Source: Sphingobacterium sp. (GTDB lineage: Bacteria > Bacteroidota > Bacteroidia > Sphingobacteriales > Sphingobacteriaceae). From it: 64,000 nucleotides of DNA. Made by a program: the position numbers and the translations under genes. A model generated the notes under the pieces. The model saw only the letters and a program-made list of their open reading frames with translations, had not been told where the DNA came from and did no database searches. Shown one piece after another: positions 1 through 9,487 of the stretch. Every line of letters starts with the position of its first letter. Position 1 is the first letter of the stretch. The DNA is taken from NCBI GenBank assembly GCA_022712315.1, contig JALAGS010000069.1:1-64000 (forward strand). Reading direction: 5' to 3'.

Positions 1-95
1 AGATAAAGTAAAAGGAGATGTTTTTTATGTATAAACTTTTCTTAGAAAATTAAATTTTTAAAAAAATAAAGTATCTTAGTAGGATTGGAGGAAAA

Positions 96-752
96 ATGAC
101 TAAAATTCTTTTAGTTGATGACCATCGGCTTGTGCGGAACGGGATACGTTTGATCATTGATACCCACGACAAGCTTTCGGTGGTAGGAGAGGTAGACAGC
201 GCGGAGGATGCATTGATCTATCTGGAACAGAATACATTGCCCGATTTGGTTCTAACGGACCTGAATATGCAGGGTATGGATGGCATAAGTTTTATTCGGA
301 TGGCAAAAAAAATATATCCGGATCTAAGATTTGCCCTGCTGTCTATGATCGAAGAGCCCACTGAAGTAGCCGAAGCTTTTCGGAGCGGCGCAGATGGGTA
401 CCTGTCTAAAGGCGGCGACTATGATGAAATCTTATTTGGATTATTACGGTTATCCCAAGGGCATAAATATCTGATGACCAATTTCGGTCTGCGGTTTATG
501 GAAACTTTTGATGTCGAGAGCAGCGCAACTGTAGATGTAGCTTCACGTTTGGCACATTATGAGATTACCGAGCGGGAGTTTGCCGTGCTCGAACTGATTG
601 CGCAGGGGTTTACCGCTGTCGAAATTGCGGATAAGATCTTTTTGAGCAAACGGACTGTCGAAGGGCACCGTCAGAATCTCATGGACAAGACCAAAAGCAA
701 AAATACGGCCGACCTGATCCGTTTTGCCTTTCAGCAAAAGCTGCTGAGTTAA
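96..752 (+). CDS. LuxR/NarL-family response regulator
   Basis: Two-domain DNA-binding response regulator of 218 residues, a normal length for the NarL/FixJ family. The N-terminal receiver domain (about residues 3-120) has the acidic pair D8/D9 and the phosphoacceptor D55 in the motif LVLTDLNM. The C-terminal LuxR-type helix-turn-helix (about 155-215) contains ITEREFAVLELIAQG and SKRTVEGHRQNL. A purine-rich GGAGG stretch lies 5 bases before the ATG, which supports this start. The partner histidine kinase is not in the window, and the next gene is convergent, so it is probably monocistronic or the end of an operon entering from the left. The target genes are unknown. Confidence 0.93.
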   Translation: MTKILLVDDHRLVRNGIRLIIDTHDKLSVVGEVDSAEDALIYLEQNTLPDLVLTDLNMQGMDGISFIRMAKKIYPDLRFALLSMIEEPTEVAEAFRSGADGYLSKGGDYDEILFGLLRLSQGHKYLMTNFGLRFMETFDVESSATVDVASRLAHYEITEREFAVLELIAQGFTAVEIADKIFLSKRTVEGHRQNLMDKTKSKNTADLIRFAFQQKLLS

Positions 753-757
753 AATAA

Positions 758-788
758 ATGATCGCCTGTGATTATAGCAGGCGATCAT
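758..788. terminator. Bidirectional stem-loop between convergent genes
   Basis: A perfect 11-bp inverted repeat (758-768 with 778-788, core TGATCGCCTG/CAGGCGATCA) has a 9-base loop. It lies between the stop codons of the response regulator and the DUF5695 gene. T-rich sequence follows on both strands, so it can end both transcripts. Confidence 0.75.
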
Positions 789-800
789 CTGCATTCTTTT

Positions 801-3551
801 CTAGTTGCGTTTTTTCAGTTTTACCATTTTCTTCGACAAGGGAATTTCATAGCGGTTCAGTTGATCTTTGCTGATTCCTTCGAGCTCATAATGGCTTTCG
901 GGATTTACATTGAGCAAAATATTCGCAATATTTTGGGCTGGATCACTGTTGAAAACCAATGTAACGCTGCGGTCTTTTTGATCGTAGTGGAGTTCGGCAA
1001 TTTCGCCGGCATCTGTCGTTAGCCATAGATTTTCTTTAGCCAGGAACACGCGGCCTTTGGAAGCCGTTGTCAGGGCAACTTTGACCTGTTGTTTTTCTGT
1101 TTTGAGGTTGCCGCTAAAAGCGAGCCAGCCAAATTCAGGATGCTCGACAATATAGGTTCCTGAGTTGACCGCATAACCATAAAATCCCGTTCCGTAGTCT
1201 CCGGATATCCCATCATTGGCCAGTGTGGACGGGTAGGAGTGGAATGCTCCGGGCCCAAAGCCATCTTCGGTGACATTGGCGAGTGCCCCCATCATGCCGG
1301 CATGTCCGATGCGAAGCAGGTAGAAATCGTCGGGGTGGTCGCGGAAGGCCGTCAGCACAGGAATAGCATTAAGTGCAGAGCCATAGTGGTGCAGCTGGCG
1401 CTCGATACGAGAAAGCTTACCGCCGTAGACAAAGTCCCAATAACGGCGTGCGCTGCCATTGTAACCCCAGTGCGGCACCGTCGGCATATAGGCGATAATG
1501 GCATTGAGCGTCACTTGGGCTTTTTCATCAAAACCAAAAAAGCGGGACCAGAGGTATACTTCTTCCTGACCGGTGGAATCCCAGGGCATTTCGCTTCCGA
1601 AAGGATAATTGAGGGTTTTCCAATGTTCTGCACGCTTGCGCATAGCCGCTTCCAGGTTATTGGCCATCAGGGTAAATCCCTCCCGGCGCAGGTCGTTGAG
1701 CACAATCAGGAATATACTGCCTTCCATCTGACCGAATTGAGCATAATAAGGGGCTTTTTCGACCATGGCCATGCTGGTCTGGTAAGCTCTTTCGAGGTAA
1801 GTTTGCCAGCTTTCTTCATTGACGAGATTCGTGTAATTGCGTGCAAGCCGGTACATGACCCAATGTGCTGCAGCTACGTGTGGGTAATTGTAAGACCTGC
1901 CTATATCATCGGCTTCTTTTTTCGGCCAGGCAGCCCAGGTCTTCCAGTTGATATCCGAACGGTAGGTACCGGCAGGCATAGAATCAGGTTCATAATAAAA
2001 CAAGCTTTTGACGACCCCGTATTTCTTATCACCTTCCCGATGCTGTATGCGGCCATAGAGGGTTTCATTGACAAATCGCTTGAGCTTGGCTATTTCCTGT
2101 GGATTGGGCTGCAGCACTTGCTTCATCATGGCTGCAAGCCAGCTTGCAGCGCCAGCTTCATCGCTTAAACCTGCAAACCAGGCACTCTTATTTTGGGTAA
2201 TGGGCTGCTGTTCTTCGTAGTCATACGATATGACAGATGGTGATCGGCCAAACAAATCTTTGTCATTTTCATACCACTGCTTGGTGGTGAGGAAATGACC
2301 CAGATCCTTTACGACTTCTTTTTCGGATTTGATGACTTTATAGTGAATTGTCTGCGTCATGCCGTCCCGGTAGTTGATTGTCAGACGGGCACGTCCCCAA
2401 CGGTTACCTTGTACTTGGTATTCGGTCCATTGATGTGGGGTATTCCCTTTTTTTGTCAGGGTCAGCGCACCTTCGGGATAGACGCTGACACTTTTGATGG
2501 CCTGATTGTGTTTGACAAAAAGCTTGACGGGATTATCCATCGGAACGACATAACCCGGGGCACCCACCGCCACAGGTCTGTTGTTTTTCAATAATGCTGA
2601 CTCAATGCCACGGATGCTCGGTGCAAGGACAAATTTGAGGGCAAAGGTTTTGGATTCACGGGGTTTCAATACGGTCGAGGTCGGTGTATTCCACTGCTCT
2701 ACGCCTTTCCAGTCGGTATCGGCATGTGCCTTGCTGTGGATCAGCCATTCGTGAAATCCCTCAAAGGTAATACTGCGTGGTGTCGGATCGCTGTTGAGCG
2801 GATTGTAGGCTTCAAAGCCTGCATTTCTGTAGGGCAATACCAGCAGACTCGGGCCACGGCCATGTAAACGGTTGACCTGTAGGTAGCCGGCATCCCGACC
2901 GATATAGGGATCAAAAAAGACATTGTGGGCATGTGCCTGATCGAGGTTTTTCCAGTCCATGTTGTTGTTGAATGGAAGGGGGATACCCAGCGAACCAATC
3001 TCGATGGAATAATCATTGGGATTGGTCAGTTCGAAGCTCAGAATCAGATCGCCTTGCTCATCCTGCCAGCTGCGGACGACCTTGAGGGGGATATTGCCGA
3101 GTGTAGGACTGATGTCGGCACTGGCCAGGCTGTTTTTTGCCGGGCTGAGCGCCTTTACAGGCTTCCGGTCTGCCGCCGACGAATAGGCTGTCCATGCCGA
3201 ATCGCCCTGACGGCGCAAACTGACCGTGATATCGCCGATATGAAAAAACTGATTACGGTCCCTTTTGTTTAGGAGTTCAACCGGTGTATAGTCAAAATCC
3301 TTTTCGCCGCTATTGGGACGAAAGGAGGAGAGGGTCTGCGATGCGTTGAGGATCGCCACATGCAAATCTTTGAGGGTAAAGCTCTGGGCTCCCTCTTCCA
3401 CGCCTAAGGTAGCTTGTTGCGCTTTGACTGCTTTCCATACAGGATGTTCGTCCTGCTGGCTGTATACGCTGCTTGGCAACTGGGTGCATACGAGCGCAAA
3501 TAGGATCCAATAGCTTTTTTTAAGATTCATTTTAGATATTTTATTACTCAT
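801..3551 (-). CDS. Secreted DUF5695-type protein, possible glycoside hydrolase
   Basis: A 916-residue exported protein with an N-terminal signal peptide (hydrophobic stretch about 13-31, followed by SQQDEH). Translation could start at M1 or at M8 (position 3530); M8 gives the more compact signal peptide. The protein resembles the DUF5695 family found in Bacteroidota and plant-degrading bacteria. It has a beta-rich N-terminal half and an alpha-helical second half (from about residue 410) rich in Trp, Tyr and His, such as EEVYLWSRFFGF and HWGYNGSARRYWD, as expected for an (alpha/alpha)6-type barrel. No reaction is established to my knowledge. It is divergent from the GH43 gene 225 bases away, which suggests a shared role in periplasmic or surface glycan breakdown. 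The family assignment is from memory; the function is inferred. Confidence 0.75.
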   Translation of the reverse strand: MSNKISKMNLKKSYWILFALVCTQLPSSVYSQQDEHPVWKAVKAQQATLGVEEGAQSFTLKDLHVAILNASQTLSSFRPNSGEKDFDYTPVELLNKRDRNQFFHIGDITVSLRRQGDSAWTAYSSAADRKPVKALSPAKNSLASADISPTLGNIPLKVVRSWQDEQGDLILSFELTNPNDYSIEIGSLGIPLPFNNNMDWKNLDQAHAHNVFFDPYIGRDAGYLQVNRLHGRGPSLLVLPYRNAGFEAYNPLNSDPTPRSITFEGFHEWLIHSKAHADTDWKGVEQWNTPTSTVLKPRESKTFALKFVLAPSIRGIESALLKNNRPVAVGAPGYVVPMDNPVKLFVKHNQAIKSVSVYPEGALTLTKKGNTPHQWTEYQVQGNRWGRARLTINYRDGMTQTIHYKVIKSEKEVVKDLGHFLTTKQWYENDKDLFGRSPSVISYDYEEQQPITQNKSAWFAGLSDEAGAASWLAAMMKQVLQPNPQEIAKLKRFVNETLYGRIQHREGDKKYGVVKSLFYYEPDSMPAGTYRSDINWKTWAAWPKKEADDIGRSYNYPHVAAAHWVMYRLARNYTNLVNEESWQTYLERAYQTSMAMVEKAPYYAQFGQMEGSIFLIVLNDLRREGFTLMANNLEAAMRKRAEHWKTLNYPFGSEMPWDSTGQEEVYLWSRFFGFDEKAQVTLNAIIAYMPTVPHWGYNGSARRYWDFVYGGKLSRIERQLHHYGSALNAIPVLTAFRDHPDDFYLLRIGHAGMMGALANVTEDGFGPGAFHSYPSTLANDGISGDYGTGFYGYAVNSGTYIVEHPEFGWLAFSGNLKTEKQQVKVALTTASKGRVFLAKENLWLTTDAGEIAELHYDQKDRSVTLVFNSDPAQNIANILLNVNPESHYELEGISKDQLNRYEIPLSKKMVKLKKRN

Positions 3552-3776
3552 GATAAGACAGCGAAGGTCGTTGCTCTTACAAAGATGGACGATTACAGTT
3601 TGTATTTATGGGTAGATTTTAACCTTCAATAGCCCATTTTTAACCGATTTGACCTTAAAATTTGTCATGTTGCTCCGGATTCATAAATTTAATGTAAAAT
3701 TGACATTTATCATAGGTTTTATTTGTTATAAAATTGATTGAAGGAGCTGTCTTTTTGAACCGGTAAACTTTGCGCT

Positions 3777-6700
3777 ATGAGGAAGCATTATTTTTATTTT
3801 ACAATTCTGGTTATACTGCTCTTGTCCTCGGTGACAACTTTCGCGCAGTCTTTAAAACCTTGGCAGCAGCCGAATGTATTGAATCCATTGCTGCCTGGCT
3901 ATTTCGCCGATCCGACCATTAAAAAAATTGGTGATACCTATTATATTTATGCTACGACCGATGGCAATGGCTGGGGAGCAGGACCATCGCAGGTCTGGAC
4001 ATCCAAAGATATGAGGAATTGGACAATTCAGCCGATGAACTGGCCGAATACGCACTGGTATTGGGCGCCTGATATGACGCAGGGCTACGACGGGAGGTAT
4101 TACTTATATTATAGTCAGCCGGTGGAAATCTTTGGGGCAGTTTCGGATCATCCCGTAGGTCCCTGGGAACCGCTGGTCCCGGATGGCAAATCGATCATTC
4201 CTAACTATAGAATTCCAGGGGTGATCACCCTCGATGGGCAGACTTTCCGCGACGACGATGGCCGTATTTATATGTATTGGGGAACCTGGGGCATCTATCC
4301 CGATCACGGATGTGCTGTTGGGTTGCTGAACAGGGACATGAAAAGCTTTGAAAAGATACAGCTGATCCCGAATACTGTGGCAAAAGAATTTTTTGAGGCC
4401 CCTTATATGTTTAAGCGCAAGGGCGTTTATTATTTGATGTATTCCTCGGGTCATTGCGAAGATGAGACCTACCGTGTGCAGTATGTTAAAAGTAAAACCG
4501 GACCTATGGGGCCTTTTGAATATCCATCGCAAAATCCGGTATTGGTCACTAACGTGGATGGCAGTATCCATGGTCCAGGTCACCATAGTATTCTCGAGCA
4601 AGATAATCGCTATTTTATCGTTTATCACAGGCACAATAATCCGCATTCGGGCGGTGGCTTCCATCGCCAGGTTGCGCTAGATGAGCTTTTTTTTACAGCG
4701 GAGGGCGATATCGAAAAGGTAAAGCCGACACATCAAGGTGCAGCGGACCTGCTTCCATCAGTTGAGCGACCAAAGGATTTAGCTTTTGGTAAAACGACAA
4801 GCGTATCCTCGTTTTATAACAGCGATTTTAGACCTTCTTTCGCGGTAGATAACAATAATGGGACGCTCTGGCGGGCAAAAAATAATCAGGGACCGGCCTG
4901 GATAGCCGTTGATCTGGGCAAGGCCGAGACCGTACAGACGATTTCTATTCAGTTTGAATACCCAACTTATGCTTATCAATATCGGCTTGAAACTTCTATA
5001 GACGGCCATTCGTGGACGGTCTTTATCGACCGGTCGGACAATAACCGCTGGGCGAGCCCGATTGTGGAACATGGCAAGACAAAAGCAAGATTTGTCAGAC
5101 TTCAGGTATTGAATGCGCAATTGAATGGGTTGCCGCGGGGACTGTGGAACATGAAAGTGTATGCCCAGCGGCTAGGGCAGGAAACGCTATGGTCCTCACC
5201 GCAGCAAATGCCTGACAGCAATGCAAAACGATCAGATTTGCTGCATATTGATGCTATGGATTATCGTGAAGGACAGCAGCTTTCTGATATTCAAAATAAG
5301 GGTTCCCTGCAGGGGATATTCAGGACGGAACAAGCTCTACCCGTTAAAAACTACCAAGGAAAGAAAGCCTTTTTCTTTGATGGAGCCACGGCATTGCGTT
5401 CGAACTTTGCTGTACCAAGTTCCCTGGCTGGAAATAGCTCCTATAGCCTTGCGATGTGGGTCAATAATCCGACTATTGGACGGCTTGAGCAGTTGGTTGG
5501 CTGGTCGTCGGGATCGCAGGAGCTCAGCAAAGCGGTATTTGGTTACGGTAGCGATCCGAAGCAGGGGGCTGTCATTCATGGATCTTGGCCTGATATGGGT
5601 TACTCTTCGGTACCCAGTCCGAATACATGGCATCATTTAGTGCTATCTTTTGATGGCTATGAGGAGTCTATTTATGTGGATGGAAAGCTTCAGCGCAGGG
5701 AAAATAGGATGCTATTTGTCAACCCGGGTAAGTCTTTTGTTCTTGGAGCTTCGGATATACTGGACCAGAATTTTTCGGGTTATGTGGCTAGTTTGCATTT
5801 GTATAATACAAGTATGGATGAGGAATCTGTAGCCAAATTGGCAAATGCAGTTTCGGAACAGCACTTCTTTGGGCTGCAAACTGACGATTTAAACCTGGAA
5901 AAGGTCAGTACCTTGAGAAACCAGGGGACAGCGCTAGATACGTTGGTGACGGTGCAAGATGGGGAAGTTATTGTTCAAGGAAATAGACTCGCACTACGCG
6001 GAAAGGCCTTTGCGGCGGGAGCTTTGACAACATTATTGCAGCGAAAAGATTATGCGATGGATTTTGACTGGTATGATGGTGCGGCTTGGCAGCATGGGAT
6101 TGCTGTTTTTGATGGAGGTAAACAGATCTTTTATTGCAATGGAAAGGTCGAAAAGCCGGCTTTGGCTAATAAGCTGCTGCAGGTAAAAAATAACAAGATC
6201 GAAATGGCCTATCCTTTTCATTTCTTCCGTGTCTATCCCCATACACTGACTGCAGATGAGGTGAACACAAAATTCAGTTTATGGAAGGAGGGATTGGCTA
6301 GCGGTCTGGGGCATTATACACCGGTGGTGCTTTCCGCGCCGCGCTTTATCAATGCCGATCAGGTATTTGTGCAGGTCGAAAAAAAACAGGGCCTATGGTA
6401 TCTATTCCGTTCCGAAGGAGGAAGTTCGGGCTGGAAGCAGGAGCCCCACCATCTTTTCGGACCTTCTGAAATCGGTAAATCGATCGAAATTTTGGCAAAG
6501 GATGCTTTTGGCCACGTGAGCAGTGCGGCGGCAATGCCTGTGCTGGAGCAAAAACCGTCTCTGCTCCGGGCATCTGATCTGCCGAACGATAAGGTAGCGG
6601 ATAAGAAGATTTCTTTTTGGGATGGTTATCAGGCCAATGTACGGGACGACAGTACACAGACAGCAATATCCTGGCAGATCGATCGTGGAAGAATCCAATC

Positions 6701-7181
6701 CAAAAATACGAAATGGGGCGATGCAGCATTTCCTGTGCCATTCGTGTATAAAGAACTTGAGGAGGATTTTACGCTGGAAGTAAAGGTCAGCGATGTGGTC
6801 GGACTGGAAAGTAAAACCCGTACATCCAATGAAGCAGGAATCATGATTCAGCTTGCAGACAGCATAAATGCTTACATCAACAATTGTATTTCGACAGGAT
6901 GGAACCTGGGGAATCTTTCTCGAAGTATTGGTCCACAGGTTTTTCAAGAAGGAAACACGGGGACGGGCCTGAATTTTTCGCCTTACCTCCAGATTCAAAA
7001 AGTAGGTGATTATTTCTTTTTGCGCTGTTCTGTAGACGGTATACAGTGGAAGGACCTTCCCAATACGCCATTTCTACGAAAGGATCTGAACGGAAAAAGG
7101 CTACGGGTCGGACTCTATCAGCTTGCTGGCAATAACCAATTAGGTTATGCGGTATTTGATACACTAAGGATTTGGAAGTAA
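3777..7181 (+). CDS. Large multidomain GH43 glycosidase (GH43, CBM32-like, LamG-like, DUF1349-like)
   Basis: An exported 1134-residue enzyme, about three times the length of a single-domain GH43. After the signal peptide (1-23, ending FAQ) comes a five-blade GH43 domain (about 30-330). The expected acidic residues are visible: D45 in FADPTI (base), D153 in TLDGQTF (pKa modulator) and E207 in FFEAPYMF (acid). A discoidin/F5-8C (CBM32-like) module follows (about 345-475), then a concanavalin/LamG-like module (about 490-690). A second, weaker beta-sandwich (about 695-860) and a DUF1349-like C-terminal module (about 950-1134) complete the protein. GH43 enzymes act mainly on arabinose, xylose or galactose linkages; the exact substrate cannot be read here. 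The gene stands alone, divergent from the DUF5695 gene. Confidence 0.88.
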   Translation: MRKHYFYFTILVILLLSSVTTFAQSLKPWQQPNVLNPLLPGYFADPTIKKIGDTYYIYATTDGNGWGAGPSQVWTSKDMRNWTIQPMNWPNTHWYWAPDMTQGYDGRYYLYYSQPVEIFGAVSDHPVGPWEPLVPDGKSIIPNYRIPGVITLDGQTFRDDDGRIYMYWGTWGIYPDHGCAVGLLNRDMKSFEKIQLIPNTVAKEFFEAPYMFKRKGVYYLMYSSGHCEDETYRVQYVKSKTGPMGPFEYPSQNPVLVTNVDGSIHGPGHHSILEQDNRYFIVYHRHNNPHSGGGFHRQVALDELFFTAEGDIEKVKPTHQGAADLLPSVERPKDLAFGKTTSVSSFYNSDFRPSFAVDNNNGTLWRAKNNQGPAWIAVDLGKAETVQTISIQFEYPTYAYQYRLETSIDGHSWTVFIDRSDNNRWASPIVEHGKTKARFVRLQVLNAQLNGLPRGLWNMKVYAQRLGQETLWSSPQQMPDSNAKRSDLLHIDAMDYREGQQLSDIQNKGSLQGIFRTEQALPVKNYQGKKAFFFDGATALRSNFAVPSSLAGNSSYSLAMWVNNPTIGRLEQLVGWSSGSQELSKAVFGYGSDPKQGAVIHGSWPDMGYSSVPSPNTWHHLVLSFDGYEESIYVDGKLQRRENRMLFVNPGKSFVLGASDILDQNFSGYVASLHLYNTSMDEESVAKLANAVSEQHFFGLQTDDLNLEKVSTLRNQGTALDTLVTVQDGEVIVQGNRLALRGKAFAAGALTTLLQRKDYAMDFDWYDGAAWQHGIAVFDGGKQIFYCNGKVEKPALANKLLQVKNNKIEMAYPFHFFRVYPHTLTADEVNTKFSLWKEGLASGLGHYTPVVLSAPRFINADQVFVQVEKKQGLWYLFRSEGGSSGWKQEPHHLFGPSEIGKSIEILAKDAFGHVSSAAAMPVLEQKPSLLRASDLPNDKVADKKISFWDGYQANVRDDSTQTAISWQIDRGRIQSKNTKWGDAAFPVPFVYKELEEDFTLEVKVSDVVGLESKTRTSNEAGIMIQLADSINAYINNCISTGWNLGNLSRSIGPQVFQEGNTGTGLNFSPYLQIQKVGDYFFLRCSVDGIQWKDLPNTPFLRKDLNGKRLRVGLYQLAGNNQLGYAVFDTLRIWK

Positions 7182-7253
7182 GCTGATTCGGTTGTTTTTT
7201 TAAGGGGATTTTTTACGATTCGATGGGTGATCATTTGTCTGATTACTGCGACC

Positions 7254-7300
7254 GCTAGCAATTACTGTTGAAGGATCACTTGGAATCAACGGTTGCTAGC
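7254..7300. repeat. Imperfect inverted repeat overlapping the end of a small gene
   Basis: GCTAGCAA (7254-7261) pairs with TTGCTAGC (7293-7300). A nested GTTGA (7267-7271) pairs with TCAAC (7286-7290). The right arm codes for the last residues of the minus-strand gene ending at 7276. Neither side is followed by a T-run, so it is not a classical terminator, although it sits between two convergent genes. Confidence 0.5.
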
Positions 7301-7755
7301 GTCCGGATCAGCGAATCAGCTTCTGCTTTTGCAATGGGCCTGCTGGATGATGCCGTTTGCACTTTATAGCGGATATCTACGACTTTTGCCTGTTCATCAT
7401 AAGTGGTTTCCACTTCCAGGACCTTGGTGTATTGCCTCTTTTCGGCATCATATCCGAAAGCGAAAAGATCAAGTTCTTTTTTGATGCTGCAGCCTTTAAA
7501 ATAGACATTTTTCCAGCGATGTCCTACATGGTCGCTCGGATTGTACCAGATGATGCAGGAATCGAGATTTCTTCGGCCCCAGTTGGAAGGAAGGGGATAT
7601 AAACCCAGTTTTTTGCGCTGTTCATTGTAATCGACGCCATAATTTTCTGTAATGCACCTTTTACTAAAATAAGACCGTATGGAAGGATAAATAGGCAATA
7701 GGATCACAATAAAGGACAGGGCGGCAAATAGGTTCCGAAAAGTGGTCTTCTTCAT
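7276..7755 (-). CDS. Small membrane-anchored protein of unknown function
   Basis: A 159-residue protein I do not recognise. A hydrophobic N-terminal helix (about residues 8-26, flanked by KKTTFRN and a basic segment SYFSKR) looks like an uncleaved anchor or signal peptide. The remainder is a soluble domain of about 130 residues with three cysteines (C34, C67, C90) and mixed charge, which would face the periplasm. It is convergent with the GH43 gene and lies 167 bases downstream of the AraC gene on the same strand. It may be a single-gene unit. Start chosen at the MKKT methionine because it gives the membrane helix. Confidence 0.7.
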   Translation of the reverse strand: MKKTTFRNLFAALSFIVILLPIYPSIRSYFSKRCITENYGVDYNEQRKKLGLYPLPSNWGRRNLDSCIIWYNPSDHVGHRWKNVYFKGCSIKKELDLFAFGYDAEKRQYTKVLEVETTYDEQAKVVDIRYKVQTASSSRPIAKAEADSLIRTLATVDSK

Positions 7756-7922
7756 AAATATGCTATGTTATTTGTTGTTAAGCTGGTTTATTGGCTATGG
7801 CAGTGCGTTGTTGGCAATTCATTATGTTTCTCCATTTAAATATATTAAAAAAATATCTTTTGAAAGCTCCGACGGGAAGATTTTCCAAAAAATAAAGGAG
7901 TCGAAACAACGCGACAGCGCGC

Positions 7923-8894
7923 TCATGGTCTGACCTGACTGGGGCTGATGGCAAACTTTTTCTTAAACGCAGTGCTAAAATGCTGCAGCGAACAGTAGCC
8001 CAGTTCAAACGCGATTTCTGTAGCCTGTTTTTTACCCTCCAGCAGCTGATTTTTTGCCAGCTCCAGACGTAGATCGGATAGATAAGAAAATGCGGTCTGA
8101 TGGAATATTTCTTTAAATCCTCGTTTGAGTTTGTATTCATTTATGCCGGCTATCCTTGCCAATTCGATCAGCGAAGGTGGCGACTCTATATTTTTAACCA
8201 GGTAATCGCGGGCAAATATAATCCGCTCTTTATCTTCATCATATTTTAGATAGGCTGCTGCATATCGGTTGTTATTGAAGGATTCGGCCTGTAAAACCAG
8301 TAATTCAATTGTCTTTGACAGAAAAAACATCTTCTTGAGACCAGCTGAATAATCGCAGTTCAAAATCGAACGGATACAGTTCAGCTGTGATAAATCGATG
8401 TTTAAATTGCTATCTGAAAATGCGGTCGGACTGCCTGATACAATCTTGTCCGCAAATCTTTGAAGGGATTCATTTCCATTTTTTGATAGATCTAAAAAAG
8501 CCTCCTTCTGGAATTGGATCATAAAGGATTTCATTTTTAGTTCATCAAACCTCATTTTACCCGAAGCCTGAGTACCATAGAATAAATTGTGCTGATTTTT
8601 TTTCAGTTCAAAAGCACCGTTCATCCCATCCTGTTGGATTGATGTGCTCCCTTGCAGGTTAAAATGCATGCTCACCAGTTCTGTATCGCCTGTCCAGTCC
8701 ATTTCAGCCGGCCGGTTGAGGTCTGCTTCTGCATACAGGATTTTGATCCCGTCAAAAATCCATTGTTTTGATGAGAGCTCACCATTAGGCAGCTTGATTT
8801 TAAAGACTTCATCTTTAAAATCCCTGCCCTTCAAGCTGTCTTCATCGAAAGCCATTTTTAAGTGCTTTCCCTCATTTTTCAATTCAAATCCCAT
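7923..8894 (-). CDS. AraC-family transcriptional regulator
   Basis: A 323-residue one-component regulator. The C-terminal AraC-type double helix-turn-helix (about residues 220-323) contains SLIELARIAGINEYKLKRGF, followed by ATEIAFELGYCSLQHFSTAFKK, the family signature. The N-terminal 200 residues form a sensor region without a recognisable cupin signature. It is divergent from the membrane protein/FAD monooxygenase operon starting at 8990, with only 95 bases between the starts, so it most likely controls that operon. The ligand is unknown. Confidence 0.9.
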   Translation of the reverse strand: MGFELKNEGKHLKMAFDEDSLKGRDFKDEVFKIKLPNGELSSKQWIFDGIKILYAEADLNRPAEMDWTGDTELVSMHFNLQGSTSIQQDGMNGAFELKKNQHNLFYGTQASGKMRFDELKMKSFMIQFQKEAFLDLSKNGNESLQRFADKIVSGSPTAFSDSNLNIDLSQLNCIRSILNCDYSAGLKKMFFLSKTIELLVLQAESFNNNRYAAAYLKYDEDKERIIFARDYLVKNIESPPSLIELARIAGINEYKLKRGFKEIFHQTAFSYLSDLRLELAKNQLLEGKKQATEIAFELGYCSLQHFSTAFKKKFAISPSQVRP

Positions 8895-8933
8895 GGTTCC
8901 CGAATTTACTAGTTTTGCTCCTTTTTTTGCAAG

Positions 8934-8961
8934 TTGATGCGATGGAAGCGAGGTAGTTTTG
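8934..8961 (+). promoter_or_regulatory. Bacteroidota-type promoter for the membrane protein/FAD monooxygenase operon
   Basis: TTG at 8934-8936 is separated by 17 bases from TAGTTTTG at 8954-8961, an exact match to the Bacteroidota -7 consensus TAnnTTTG. It ends 28 bases before the ATG at 8990. A second TAGTTTTG lies at 8910-8917, inside the likely operator region of the divergent AraC gene. Confidence 0.6.
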
Positions 8962-8989
8962 TACTGAAAATTAACGATAATTACTTAAC

Positions 8990-9487
8990 ATGCAAAATAC
9001 CTATACATTCTCCAAAGCTAGCCAGTGGCTGTTTTATTCCATCTGTGCATACTTTCTGATGAATGGTGCCCAGCTTTGGGAGACAGCACTTATGGTGCCT
9101 GCATGGACAGCAGCGCCACCTTCTTCCCTGATTATCTTTCAGAAGCCCTATACCTTGGATTTTAAGATTTTCTGGATTGTCATGCACAGCCTGCATGAAA
9201 TTATCTTTATCGTCGCTTTATGTTATAATTGGAAAATAAACAAGCGCCGAAATTTGATGGTTGCGGTATTTTTGGCCCATTTGTGTATTCGGATCTGGAC
9301 CTTGATCTACTTTGCACCCACGCTGATGGAATTTCAGCGATTGCCCTACATTGATACCGTGGACCTGATCCTGAAAGAGAAAGCTACGCAATGGCGCAAT
9401 CTGAATGATTTGCGCGTGGCCCTTTTTTTTGTGCTCAATTTTTTACTGATACCCGGATTAAAAATTAAAGAAAAAGACGATGAATAA
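8990..9487 (+). CDS. Small integral membrane protein, unknown function
   Basis: A 165-residue protein with about four predicted hydrophobic segments (near residues 11-30, 61-78, 86-105 and 137-154) separated by short polar loops and ending in a charged KIKEKDDE tail. I do not recognise the family. Its stop codon overlaps the start of the FAD monooxygenase gene by 8 bases, so the two are translationally coupled and probably work together. An exact TAnnTTTG promoter lies just upstream and an AraC regulator is divergent. A role in handling or sensing a hydrophobic substrate of the oxygenase is possible but is inference. Confidence 0.8.
   Translation: MQNTYTFSKASQWLFYSICAYFLMNGAQLWETALMVPAWTAAPPSSLIIFQKPYTLDFKIFWIVMHSLHEIIFIVALCYNWKINKRRNLMVAVFLAHLCIRIWTLIYFAPTLMEFQRLPYIDTVDLILKEKATQWRNLNDLRVALFFVLNFLLIPGLKIKEKDDE

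Noticed and set aside
1239..2168. 309-codon plus-strand frame inside the DUF5695 gene
   Set aside because: It is the antisense shadow of a well-supported exported protein and shows no domain or signal of its own.
7742..7933. 63-codon plus-strand frame with a hydrophobic start
   Set aside because: It overlaps the starts and ends of two better-supported minus-strand genes, has no promoter or conserved motif I recognise, and its second half has a chance-like composition.
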